Position numbers and translations under genes: made by a program. This document shows, piece after piece, positions 8,825 to 14,784 of a DNA stretch of 18,403 nucleotides; position 1 is the first letter of the stretch; each line of letters begins with the position of its first letter. Under the pieces are notes generated by a model that was not told the origin of the DNA, did no database searches, and saw nothing but the letters and a program-made list of their open reading frames with translations. Source of the DNA: Chloroflexota bacterium (GTDB taxonomy: Bacteria > Chloroflexota > Limnocylindria > QHBO01); assembly GCA_013697395.1 (NCBI GenBank), contig JACCWY010000312.1:1-18403 (forward strand). Reading direction: 5' to 3'.

Positions 8825-9916
8825 TCAGCCCGCGAGGGTCTTCTCCGACTCCGGGTCGAAGATGTGCAGCTTGTCCATGGGCACCGCGAGCTGGACCTGG
8901 TCGCCGACGGCGACCTTGCGATCCGACGGCAGCAGGGCCACGATCTCGTTGCCCTCCGCCTGCGCGTGGATGAGCTCCTCGTTGCCGAGGTACTCGACGA
9001 CGTCGACCTTGGCCGGGAAGCGCACGGCGCTGCTCTCCTGGCCGTTTGCGATCTCGATGTGCTCGGGCCGGAAGCCGATCAGCACGTCGGCGCCGTCCGG
9101 CCGCGTCTCGGCGGCCCGCGCGGGCTCGCCGCTGAGCTCCAGCTTGGCACTGCCGAGCATCAGGTCCTTGCCCTCCGCCTTCGCGGTGGCGAAGTTCATG
9201 GACGGCGAGCCGATGAAGCCGGCGACGAAGATGTTGACCGGATGGTCGTACAGGTCCTGGGGAGAGCCGACCTGCTGCAGCAGGCCGTCCTTCATGACCG
9301 CGATGCGATCACCCATCGTCATGGCCTCGACCTGGTCGTGCGTGACGTACACGGTCGTGGTCTCGAGGCGCTGGTGGAGCCGTGCGATCTCGGCTCGTGT
9401 CTGTACCCGCAGCTTCGCGTCGAGGTTGCTGAGTGGCTCGTCCATGAGGAAGACGGATGGCTCGCGCACGATCGCTCGCCCAAGCGCAACGCGCTGGCGC
9501 TGCCCACCCGAGAGTGCCTTTGGCTTGCGCTCGAGGAAGCGCTCGAGGCCCAGGATCGCCGCGCCCTCCTTGACCCGCCGATCGATCTCGTCCTTCTTGA
9601 GCTTGCGCAGCTTCAAGCCGAAGGCGAGGTTGTCGTAGACGGTCATGTGCGGGTACAGCGCATAGCTCTGGAAGACCATCGCGATGTCGCGATCCTTCGG
9701 CGCCACGTTGTTGACCACCCGGTCGCCGATGAGGAGGCGCCCGTCGCTGATGTCCTCGAGGCCGGCGACACAGCGCAGCGCCGTGGTCTTCCCGCAGCCC
9801 GAGGGTCCGACAAGGACGAGGAACTCGCCGTCCTTGATTTCGAGGTTCAGGTCATTGACGGCGATGACGTCCTCGCCGTACCGCTTGTACATGTGGTCGA
9901 ACGTGACGGTCGCCAT
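8825..9916 (-). CDS. Sugar ABC transporter ATPase, MalK/UgpC/MsmK-type
   Basis: A 363-residue cytoplasmic ATPase that powers the importer. Visible in order are Walker A GPSGCGKTT (about residues 38-46), the Q-loop region VFQSYALYPHMTV, the signature LSGGQRQRVALGRAI, Walker B VFLMDEP followed by the D-loop LSNLDAKLR, and the H-loop YVTHDQVEAMTMGDRI. A C-terminal TOBE/OB regulatory region follows, with IGFRPEHIEI and VEYLGNEELIHAQ. Length and order match MalK-type ATPases, which often serve more than one importer. The ATG at 9914-9916 is preceded by AGGAG 11 nt upstream. It is the first gene of the minus-strand transport cluster (ATPase, binding protein, MalF-like, MalG-like) and is divergent from the ParB-like gene across a 114-bp gap. 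Confidence 0.96.
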   Translation of the reverse strand: MATVTFDHMYKRYGEDVIAVNDLNLEIKDGEFLVLVGPSGCGKTTALRCVAGLEDISDGRLLIGDRVVNNVAPKDRDIAMVFQSYALYPHMTVYDNLAFGLKLRKLKKDEIDRRVKEGAAILGLERFLERKPKALSGGQRQRVALGRAIVREPSVFLMDEPLSNLDAKLRVQTRAEIARLHQRLETTTVYVTHDQVEAMTMGDRIAVMKDGLLQQVGSPQDLYDHPVNIFVAGFIGSPSMNFATAKAEGKDLMLGSAKLELSGEPARAAETRPDGADVLIGFRPEHIEIANGQESSAVRFPAKVDVVEYLGNEELIHAQAEGNEIVALLPSDRKVAVGDQVQLAVPMDKLHIFDPESEKTLAG

Positions 9917-9944
9917 CGAACAATTCGCTCCTATCGATCAACGG

Positions 9945-9990
9945 CAGGCCGCGATCGGCCTGGTGGCCCCTGCTCGGGATAGGCATCATA
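9945..9990 (-). promoter_or_regulatory. Leader of the ATPase gene: possible -10 box and inverted repeat
   Basis: On the minus strand TATGAT (9985-9990) resembles a -10 hexamer. No good -35 is seen 17 bp upstream. Between it and the start codon lies an inverted repeat CAGGCCG-CGAT-CGGCCTG (9945-9962). It could be an operator or an mRNA hairpin. Both are pattern matches only. Confidence 0.3.
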
Positions 9991-10030
9991 GTACGGTGCG
10001 CAACCCACACCACACTCGACCATACCATCC

Positions 10031-10672
10031 ATGCAACCAATACTCCGCGCGCTGCGCTGGCTGGCCGCCCGGCTCGCCGGCCTCTTCATCCTCATCACAG
10101 TCCTCCGCCGCGTGAGCGATGCCTGGCGGGAACGACGCCAGGAGGCACGGAGCGACCGCGGCGTGCTCCCCTCGCTGTACGACCGTTATCCCTCCGCCGG
10201 GTCGGCGCCGCGCCGTCGCGCCGGGCTTCAGGCCGTTGACCTCGACCGGATCGTCGGCACGATGCGTCACCCCTCCCAGAACACGGGCGACTTCCTGCCG
10301 CTTCCTCACCTGCGTGGTACGAACTGGCTCGGCCGCTGGCAGCGGATCACGCGTGCCATGGACCGTCTCGCCAGGCTCCCACCCATCGACCTCGTGCAGG
10401 TCGGGGACGAGTACTACGTCGCGGACGGGCACAATCGCGTGGCGGCGGCGCGGCAGGCGGGCGCGCTGGAGATCGACGCCGACGTCACCCAGCTCCTCGT
10501 GCCGGGCGTCAACCGGCAGGGCCAGGCGACGCTCGACGCGGGATCCCTGATCGGTGCCGCCGAGGTGCGGCAGGCCGCCGCGGGCCGGCAGTCGCGCACC
10601 GTCGAGCAGCCGAGCGCAACCGATACGTACTCGCGCCGCGACCTCCTCAGCGACATGCCGCACGACGAATGA
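10031..10672 (+). CDS. Membrane-anchored ParB/sulfiredoxin-fold protein
   Basis: A 213-residue protein. Residues 10-25 form a hydrophobic segment (LAARLAGLFILITVL) flanked by arginines, probably a single membrane anchor. A basic linker follows. The core includes PPIDLVQVGDEYYVADGHNRVAAARQAGALEIDADV (about residues 117-152), with DGHNRVAAAR at 132-141. This matches the DGxxRxxAA motif of ParB N-terminal/sulfiredoxin-fold domains, which bind nucleotides or phosphorylated groups. No helix-turn-helix DNA-binding domain of true ParB is present, and no ParA gene is nearby, so a partitioning role is unlikely. The last 40 residues look disordered. The stop codon overlaps the next gene as ATGA, so the two are probably translated together. 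The function is unknown; the fold assignment rests on the motif only. Confidence 0.72.
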   Translation: MQPILRALRWLAARLAGLFILITVLRRVSDAWRERRQEARSDRGVLPSLYDRYPSAGSAPRRRAGLQAVDLDRIVGTMRHPSQNTGDFLPLPHLRGTNWLGRWQRITRAMDRLARLPPIDLVQVGDEYYVADGHNRVAAARQAGALEIDADVTQLLVPGVNRQGQATLDAGSLIGAAEVRQAAAGRQSRTVEQPSATDTYSRRDLLSDMPHDE

Positions 10673-11355
10673 CCGATCGCCTGACGCTGCGCTGGCCCGA
10701 CCCGGCTCCCTTCGTCGCGCGTGGCGGATGCCCGATCCGGATCCTCGCGGTCTCGGACGAGCCAGACCCGACCCTCGACTCGGCCGCCACCCGCCAGCGA
10801 ATCGGAACGGTCGACCTCGTCATCGGTGCCGGTGACCTCGAGCCCGACTACCTCTCGTTCGTCACCGATGCCTTCGACGCGCCGCTGCGATACATCCGCG
10901 GCAACCACGACGTCGGATCCGCCTGGAGCGCCACCCGCCGATCGCTCCTGCCCGAGCCGATGCACGACGGCCGCGTCGTCGAGGAGGCGGGGCTGCGCCT
11001 GCTCGGCTTCTCCGGCTCGCCGGTGTACAACGACCGGGGCATGCAGGTCTCTGCGCTCGGCATGTGGGCGAAGGTCCTTCGCAGCTCCAGTGCCGCGCAG
11101 CGCGCAATGCCGGTTCTCGTGGTGAGCCATGCTCCGCCGCGAGACATGAACGATGACGACGACCGCGCGCACCGCGGCTTCACGGCGTTCCGCTGGCTGG
11201 TCGGCCGCCTCGCGCCTCCCCTCTGGCTGCACGGCCACACCGCGCTCGTGCGGCGCGGCATCGACGATCGCTGTGCGAGGCACGACGGGACGCTCTTCTA
11301 CAACTGCACCGGCGCGACCCTGATCGAGCTGCATCCCGTCGACGCGGATGGATGA
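10669..11355 (+). CDS. Calcineurin-like metallophosphoesterase with incomplete metal site
   Basis: A 228-residue cytoplasmic phosphoesterase of the PF00149 fold. Motif II is GAGDLEPDY (Asp56), motif III is RGNHD (Asn79, His80), motif IV is VVSHAPPRDM (His154) and motif V is LHGHTA (His190). Motif I, normally D-x-H, reads SDEP (Asp30, Pro32). The second His of the usual GHxH is replaced by Ala192. By homology with Mre11-type enzymes, the two missing histidines are both ligands of metal site 1, while all ligands of site 2 remain. I recall a bacterial subfamily with the same SD-x-x start and GDLP-x-x-YL motif, so the first change may be subfamily-wide. It is translationally coupled to the ParB-like gene (4-bp overlap) and overlaps the next gene by 8 bp. 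The substrate is unknown. Confidence 0.85.
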   Translation: MTDRLTLRWPDPAPFVARGGCPIRILAVSDEPDPTLDSAATRQRIGTVDLVIGAGDLEPDYLSFVTDAFDAPLRYIRGNHDVGSAWSATRRSLLPEPMHDGRVVEEAGLRLLGFSGSPVYNDRGMQVSALGMWAKVLRSSSAAQRAMPVLVVSHAPPRDMNDDDDRAHRGFTAFRWLVGRLAPPLWLHGHTALVRRGIDDRCARHDGTLFYNCTGATLIELHPVDADG

Positions 11356-11833
11356 GCCGGTCCCGCTCCGGCGCGCCGCCGTTGGCTGCCTGCTCGTGGC
11401 GCTCACCGTCGTCGCGCTGGCGCTCATCGTGCGGCCGGCGATCTTCAGCCTGGCACCGCCGCGGGACGACGGCGCCGTCATCGCCGCAACCGCAACGGAG
11501 GTGGCTGCCGGCCCCATCACCCGCGACCTCGTCCTCAGCCGCTCCCATGGCTGGTCGGGGGAGCGCGATGCCGGCGACGGGCGGGTGCAGGTCGTCGCCA
11601 TCCTCGCTCCGTCGTCGTCCTTCGGCAGCGTCTCGGCCGTCAACGCCGCATCGCCAGGGCGGCTCGACTGCCCCGTCGAGGCCGTGGCGGATCGGCTCGC
11701 GGACTGCGACGGACGCGCGTGGACGTTCGATGGCTTCCCGATCGATCCCGCCGACCCTCCGCTCGAGCGCATCGCCGTCGAGGTCGTCTCCGGCTCGGTC
11801 GTCCTCGACATGACCGGCCCGGTCACGGAATGA
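11348..11833 (+). CDS. Small membrane-anchored protein of unknown function
   Basis: A 161-residue protein that I do not recognise. Residues 10-30 (AAVGCLLVALTVVALALIVRP) form one strong hydrophobic helix preceded by arginines, consistent with a signal anchor that leaves the rest outside the membrane. The outer part is about 125 residues, rich in Ala, Asp and Val. It contains two cysteines (in RLDCPVEAVADRLADCDG) that could form a disulfide, and ends in a beta-type stretch. The ATG at 11348 lies inside the phosphoesterase gene, overlapping its last 8 bp, so it is the third member of a tightly coupled trio. The reading frame has strong G/C third-position bias, which supports it as real coding sequence. 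Confidence 0.7.
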   Translation: MDEPVPLRRAAVGCLLVALTVVALALIVRPAIFSLAPPRDDGAVIAATATEVAAGPITRDLVLSRSHGWSGERDAGDGRVQVVAILAPSSSFGSVSAVNAASPGRLDCPVEAVADRLADCDGRAWTFDGFPIDPADPPLERIAVEVVSGSVVLDMTGPVTE

Positions 11834-11908
11834 TGCACGCCCACCGGGCACACGGCATGCACGTCCGGCGCGAAGGGCCGTCAGCGGCGCCCATGAGAAG
11901 GAGGACCA

Positions 11909-12175
11909 ATGCCTGAGCTCGGCATCTTCGGCTGGATCATCATCGGCCTCATCGCCGGCGCCATCGCGGGCGCGCTCGTCCCGGGACGGCAGCGCTATGG
12001 CTGTATCGGCACCATGCTGGTCGGCATCATCGGCGGCCTGCTGGGAGGCTTCCTGTGGGAGAACGTCCTCGGCATGGGGGAGGCATCCGGGTGGCTCGGT
12101 GCGATCGTGGTGGCGACGCTCGGGTCGCTGATCGTCATCTTCCTGCTGCGCAGCCTCGGCGGGAACCGCGACTGA
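11909..12175 (+). CDS. GlsB/YeaQ/YmgE-family small membrane protein
   Basis: An 88-residue, very hydrophobic protein of the family once called transglycosylase-associated proteins, often linked to stress responses. It opens GIFGWIIIGLIAGAIAGALVPG, the classic first helix and glycine-rich turn. It continues GCIGTMLVGIIGGLLGGFLW as a second helix and ends with a third (LGAIVVATLGSLIVIFLLRSLGG). The three-helix, Gly-zipper-like arrangement and length match the family. AAGGAGG sits 6 nt before the ATG at 11909, a strong ribosome-binding site suggesting high expression independent of the upstream trio, which ends 75 bp earlier. The biochemical role of the family is not settled. Confidence 0.93.
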   Translation: MPELGIFGWIIIGLIAGAIAGALVPGRQRYGCIGTMLVGIIGGLLGGFLWENVLGMGEASGWLGAIVVATLGSLIVIFLLRSLGGNRD

Positions 12176-12226
12176 CTCCGGCGCGATCCGGTTGACCACG
12201 CAGTCCCCATCGGCGACGATACCGGC

Positions 12227-12248
12227 CCGTCCGGTCGTCCACGGACGG
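12227..12248 (+). terminator. Possible terminator after the GlsB-like gene
   Basis: A perfect 7-bp stem CCGTCCG / CGGACGG with an 8-nt loop lies about 50 bp after the GlsB-like stop codon and just before the tRNA-like sequence. No T-run follows, so this is tentative. Confidence 0.4.
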
Positions 12249-12254
12249 TTCGTG

Positions 12255-12338
12255 GTGGCCTTAGCTCAACTGGCAGAGCATCGGATTGTGGCTTCGCACG
12301 ACGTATAGCGCTGTGCTTCGAGCGTGGACGGCCGAGCA
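12255..12338 (+). tRNA. tRNA-His-like sequence, degenerate 3' half (probable pseudo-tRNA)
   Basis: The 5' half is canonical: acceptor strand GTGGCCT (12255-12261) preceded by G, then TA, D-stem GCTC/GAGC with loop AACTGGCA, A, and an anticodon arm TCGGA-TTGTGGC-TTCGC with anticodon GTG (His). The anticodon stem pairs in four of five positions (one a G-T). The 3' half is poor. The variable region is about 14 nt, and the TTCGAGC T-loop sits at 12317-12323 in a stem with one mismatch and wobbles. The closing acceptor strand CGGCCGA pairs only in the middle, and no discriminator C or CCA is seen. It may be a decayed tRNA, a mobile-element tRNA, or a tRNA cut at the anticodon arm by an integration or deletion event. 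It borders a stretch with phage remnants. Confidence 0.5.
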
Positions 12339-12359
12339 TATTGGGCCGAATCCGAAGCT

Positions 12360-12878
12360 CTATCCGAGCTGACGCACTAGGCGGTATCCGCCCTCCTCGT
12401 GCGCCGTTCTTTCCGGATTGCTCGGGCCTTGGCTGACGCCATCGCTAGCCGGACAAAGTGCGCGTGGCGCGCTTGCCCGCCAGCCGGGTACCTGCGCACC
12501 CGGCCAGCTAGAGGATTCCTGGAACACATCGCATGTCGACCCGACGACATACGATCGCACCCGAGCCGCGTCGTCGGGCGACGCGGTCAGGCCCGCCATA
12601 ATGCGGTCGCGAATCGGAACAACCCGCTCGGACCAAGCGACTGCAGCGCGCTCCACTGCGACGATGTCTGCTGAACCTGCTCGGGCGGCATCATCAAGCA
12701 GGCGCATGGCGGCATCGTCAGAGTCGGTTCTAAGTATCCGCTTCACGGCCTCGATGGCCTCGTCCGAGTATCGGGCGGCGCGTTGTGCCTGCTGGCACCC
12801 GATCGGGCGGAGGCCAGTCCACCCGGCGTCGCTGTTGTCGACGACAAACAGGTTCCCGCCGGTGGTATCCGTCGGCAC
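12360..12878 (-). CDS. Hypothetical protein; N-terminus like a helicase/PLD-family protein, then divergent
   Basis: An open frame of 172 residues. I chose the GTG at 12876-12878 because AAGGAG lies about 10 nt upstream and the recognisable sequence starts there. Residues 4-20 (TTGGNLFVVDNSDAGWTGLR region) resemble the start of large helicase proteins with an N-terminal phospholipase D-like domain (typically LFVVDNSDxDWKxLxYLxxW). The expected IATGYFEIG continuation is missing. After the Trp-Thr-Gly-Leu-Arg, the sequence becomes an Ala/Arg/Asp-rich helical segment (YSDEAIEAVKRIL, AMRLLDDAARAGSADIVAVERAA) that I do not recognise. Codon use includes A/T-ending codons rare in neighbouring genes (for example consecutive ATA, CTT, AGA), suggesting foreign origin. 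The C-terminal 30 residues look non-native. It may be a small phage or island protein or a chimeric remnant. Confidence 0.45.
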   Translation of the reverse strand: MPTDTTGGNLFVVDNSDAGWTGLRPIGCQQAQRAARYSDEAIEAVKRILRTDSDDAAMRLLDDAARAGSADIVAVERAAVAWSERVVPIRDRIMAGLTASPDDAARVRSYVVGSTCDVFQESSSWPGAQVPGWRASAPRALCPASDGVSQGPSNPERTAHEEGGYRLVRQLG

Positions 12879-13054
12879 TGCGTCGGGCTCCTTCGGTACG
12901 GTGGGAGTTCCTAGGATGTCAGGGGATGCTACGCCCCTAACGATCGGGCGGGCACCTTTGGGTCGCCGATCGACGCGCGCGCCTGGCCCAGCACGGGACC
13001 GGGGGCCCAAGGCGCCGTGCCTGGCGACGCCGACCGTCGCCGAGGGTCCATGGT
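12879..13054. other. Gap between two island ORFs, no gene seen
   Basis: These 176 bp separate the hypothetical ORF from the tail-fibre-like ORF. The in-frame extension of the former has no plausible start or family likeness, and I see no tRNA, repeat or clear terminator. AAGGAG near 12888-12893 (minus strand) is the ribosome-binding site of the 12360-12878 ORF. Confidence 0.5.
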
Positions 13055-13588
13055 TCAGATCTCATAACTGCCCGAGATGTTGATCTGGTCGCCGTTCGCC
13101 CACGTCATCGGCACGGTGTTGCTCACCACATTGCCGCCCTCGGGGATGATCTGGAATGCCACGCCGATCTTGTTGTCGGTGCCGCTGTCGAGGATGTGGC
13201 AGGCCATGAGCTGGATGCCCTGGCTAGCGGCCGTGAACGGCAGGGCAAAGAAGAAGTTGCCCGTTCCGAACGTTGTGGCGGACCCCGCGCTGAACGCCAT
13301 GTGGATGAGGCAGGTGTTCGCGTCGAGCAGCTTGTACCGCCCGCTGAGCGAGCCGTTGCCGAGCGACGGCGCAGTGCCCGAGCAGGTCCACGTCGGGGTG
13401 TAGGACGTCCATGCGCCGAGGGCGGACCCCGGCGGGATCGCCCAAACGCGGTCGCCTCGCAGGAACTTCGAGCCATCCGCGGTCCCGGTCCCTAGGTAGG
13501 CGGTCGGGACGAGGATGCCAGAGTCGAGCGGCGCGTAGCCGTTGGCGACGCCCTTCTCGGCCGTGATACGGACCTGCCGCGCGCCCAC
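13055..13588 (-). pseudogene. Phage tail-fibre-like protein, N-terminally truncated
   Basis: About 177 residues of coding-quality sequence. The first part, ITAEKGVANGYAPLDSGILVPTAYLG followed by KFLRGDRVWA, is the repetitive low-complexity linker typical of phage tail fibres and receptor-binding proteins. The rest, from WTSYTPTWTCSGTAPSLGNGSLSGRY to the end NGDQINISGSYEI, is a beta-rich, Gly/Ser/Thr/Asn-rich domain like the C-terminal trimeric head domains of such proteins. The frame is open up to 13687. However, from about 13590 the opposite strand encodes a credible end of another gene, so the true fibre gene is cut there. A GTG at 13586-13588 could start a short product but has no ribosome-binding site. 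Full fibres are several hundred residues, so this is a remnant. Confidence 0.68.
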
Positions 13589-13591
13589 CGC

Positions 13592-13702
13592 ACCGATGCG
13601 CTCGACCCCGACACGATGGCGACCCTCGCGGCCCGCTATGGCGCGCAGGTCGACTTCGAGCGCACGTTCCCGATCGTCGAGCGGCATGGGCTGAAGTTCT
13701 AG
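13592..13702 (+). pseudogene. 3' fragment of a host gene (cupin-like C-terminal tail)
   Basis: The plus frame reads TDALDPDTMATLAARYGAQV and continues as DFERTFPIVERHGLKF to a TAG at 13700-13702. This charged helical tail, ending in an RHGL-type segment, resembles the C-terminus of some cupin-domain proteins. Upstream of about 13590 the frame runs into the tail-fibre gene on the other strand and loses sense. This looks like the stump of a gene whose 5' part was removed when the phage-like DNA was joined here. The family assignment is weak; the stump interpretation is stronger. Confidence 0.4.
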
Positions 13703-13747
13703 ACCTTCGCGAGGCGCGCGGATATCTCCCGGTTCCCGTCCGGGCTC

Positions 13748-13768
13748 GGGCGAGGCCTGTGATCGCCC
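13748..13768. terminator. Possible hairpin after the Cys-rich peptide gene
   Basis: The stem GGGCGA / TCGCCC with a 9-nt loop lies about 19 bp downstream of the Cys-rich peptide stop on the minus strand, between it and the convergent gene stump. There is no T-run; it is a weak candidate. Confidence 0.33.
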
Positions 13769-13786
13769 ACCGGTCTCACCCCGTCG

Positions 13787-13849
13787 TTACTTGGTCCCGC
13801 AGCCGCAGCAGTGATGCTCGCAGCAGCAGTCGTCACAGCGCAGTGGCAT
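13787..13849 (-). CDS. 20-residue Cys/His-rich metal-binding peptide
   Basis: A tiny ORF, MPLRCDDCCCEHHCCGCGTK, ending in TAA. Seven of 20 residues are Cys (5, 8, 9, 10, 14, 15, 17) and two are His (12, 13), a composition that strongly suggests binding of a soft metal such as Hg, Cu, Zn, Cd or As. It starts at the ATG 13847-13849. A purine-rich AGGAGGA lies about 5 nt upstream, inside the last codons of merR1, and the ORF overlaps merR1 by 17 bp, so it should be translated from the same mRNA. That mRNA begins at a MerR-type promoter. No known family is evident to me; a metallothionein-like scavenger, chaperone or small regulator are possibilities. It is short enough that chance cannot be excluded, but the ribosome-binding site, composition and context agree. 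Confidence 0.62.
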   Translation of the reverse strand: MPLRCDDCCCEHHCCGCGTK

Positions 13850-14246
13850 GCTGGTCCTCCTCCTTTCCCAGTCCGATCAGGATCGGTGGCCTCGTGCCAG
13901 CCTCGAGCTCGTCGGTCAGATGGGCCATGTGTCGGTCGAGGTAGCGCATCTCATCGATCCGGCGCGCGAGCTGTCGCCGCTTCTCCGAGAGCAGCGAGCG
14001 CAACTCGTCGGAGACCTCGTCGCAGCGCCCGGCGGCGCACATCGTCGCCAGCTCCGCCGCGGGCTCGAGCGGAATGTCCAGCTGGCGCAGGCCGATCAGC
14101 AGGCGCAGGCGCTCCGCGTCGGCCTCGCTATAGTCGCGGTACCGGTTCGCCGCCCGCGACGGCGACGGCAGGATTCCGCGCCGCTCGCAGAAGCGGATGG
14201 CGTGCGGCGTAACGCCGAGCCGGTCGGCAAGGGCCTTGATGCGCAT
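13833..14246 (-). CDS. MerR-family transcriptional regulator (merR1)
   Basis: A 137-residue regulator. The N-terminal winged helix-turn-helix reads IKALADRLGVTPHAIRFCERRGIL (residues 3-26), then the wing ANRYRDYSEADAERLRLLIGLRQLDIPL. This is followed by the dimerisation coiled coil (about residues 95-125). Two cysteines lie in the hinge region (TMCAAGRCDEVS), in the place where heavy-metal MerR proteins start their sensing loop. There is no C-terminal CxnC motif, so sensing would be atypical. The ATG at 14244-14246 lies only 6 nt after the -10 of a MerR-type promoter, so the mRNA is probably leaderless. The tail (GKEEDQHATAL) overlaps the Cys-rich peptide gene. It is the second of two regulators in tandem, 103 bp after merR2. 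Confidence 0.9.
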   Translation of the reverse strand: MRIKALADRLGVTPHAIRFCERRGILPSPSRAANRYRDYSEADAERLRLLIGLRQLDIPLEPAAELATMCAAGRCDEVSDELRSLLSEKRRQLARRIDEMRYLDRHMAHLTDELEAGTRPPILIGLGKEEDQHATAL

Positions 14247-14252
14247 GGCCTC

Positions 14253-14283
14253 ACCCTAGACCTTAGAGCCGCTCGAATGTCAA
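14253..14283 (-). promoter_or_regulatory. MerR-type promoter/operator of merR1 and the Cys-rich peptide (P2)
   Basis: On the minus strand TTGACA (14278-14283) and TAGGGT (14253-14258) are separated by 19 bp, the elongated spacer that MerR-family activators need. The spacer contains the imperfect dyad TTCGAGCGGCTCTAA. The flanking GCTTGACATTCGAG and AAGGTCTAG are identical to those of P1, 540 bp away. The -10 ends 6 nt before the merR1 ATG, so transcription should start at or next to the start codon. Confidence 0.72.
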
Positions 14284-14349
14284 GCCATGGGCTAGGCGAA
14301 GCTCCCTCGGCTGCGTGCTTGCACGTCTCCGTCTCCCGCATGCGGGACC

Positions 14350-14778
14350 CTACGTCGTGGACGATGGACCGGACGCGCCTTTAGCCGATGGGATGACATG
14401 GCAGATGCCCGAGGGATCGCAGTCACGCGGGAGCAGCGTCGCGGCTCGCGTCCGAAGGCCCGCCAGATCGCGCTCCAGTCGACGCAGCTCGGCGATCCTC
14501 GCCCTGACCTCCGCATGCCGGTGCTCGATGAGGTCGCTCACGACCCGGCAGGGCGCTTCGCCAGCGTCACGCACGCCGATGACCTGGCGGACCTCGGCCA
14601 GGGTCAGGCCCACCGCATGGGCCGCCCGGATGAAGCTCAGGCGATCAATGGCGTCATCGGCATACGTCCGATACCCGGAATCCGTGCGGTCCGGCGCCGG
14701 GAGCAGCCCGAGCTGCTCGTAGTAGCGCAGCGCCGTCGGTGCCAAGCCGCTCCGTCGTGCCAGCTCTCCGATTCGCAT
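14350..14778 (-). CDS. MerR-family heavy-metal-responsive regulator (merR2)
   Basis: A 142-residue activator/repressor. The DNA-binding domain reads MRIGELARRSGLAPTALRYY (residues 1-20) and continues EQLGLLPAPDRTDSGYRTY, followed by IRAAHAVGLTLAEVRQVI. Cys77, Cys120 and Cys126 (in GEAPCR and RDCDPSGICH) occupy positions close to the Hg-binding Cys82, Cys117 and Cys126 of MerR, with His127 next to the last one, so a thiophilic metal is the likely signal. I start at the ATG 14776-14778, where the family sequence begins; an 8-residue upstream extension is possible but would begin inside the promoter. TATGAT 6 nt before this ATG suggests leaderless mRNA. The gene is divergent from the reductase operon, whose promoter P1 lies between them. 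A 14-bp palindrome (14334-14347) follows its stop. Confidence 0.92.
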   Translation of the reverse strand: MRIGELARRSGLAPTALRYYEQLGLLPAPDRTDSGYRTYADDAIDRLSFIRAAHAVGLTLAEVRQVIGVRDAGEAPCRVVSDLIEHRHAEVRARIAELRRLERDLAGLRTRAATLLPRDCDPSGICHVIPSAKGASGPSSTT

Positions 14779-14784
14779 GTCCCC

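Noticed and set aside
7480..8973. 497-residue plus-strand open frame
   Set aside because: Antisense shadow of the binding-protein gene, with no domain likeness.
10414..11862. 482-residue minus-strand open frame
   Set aside because: Antisense to the ParB-like, phosphoesterase and small membrane genes, all of which have motifs or overlaps supporting the plus strand.
12337..12360. Second T-arm-like segment ATTGG-GCCGAAT-CCGAA
   Set aside because: The loop lacks the nearly invariant TT, and no matching acceptor strand follows. It is not a better 3' half for the tRNA-like sequence.
14334..14347. Palindrome TCCCGCATGCGGGA just after the merR2 stop
   Set aside because: With only a 5-bp stem and 4-nt loop and no T-run, it is too weak to call a terminator.
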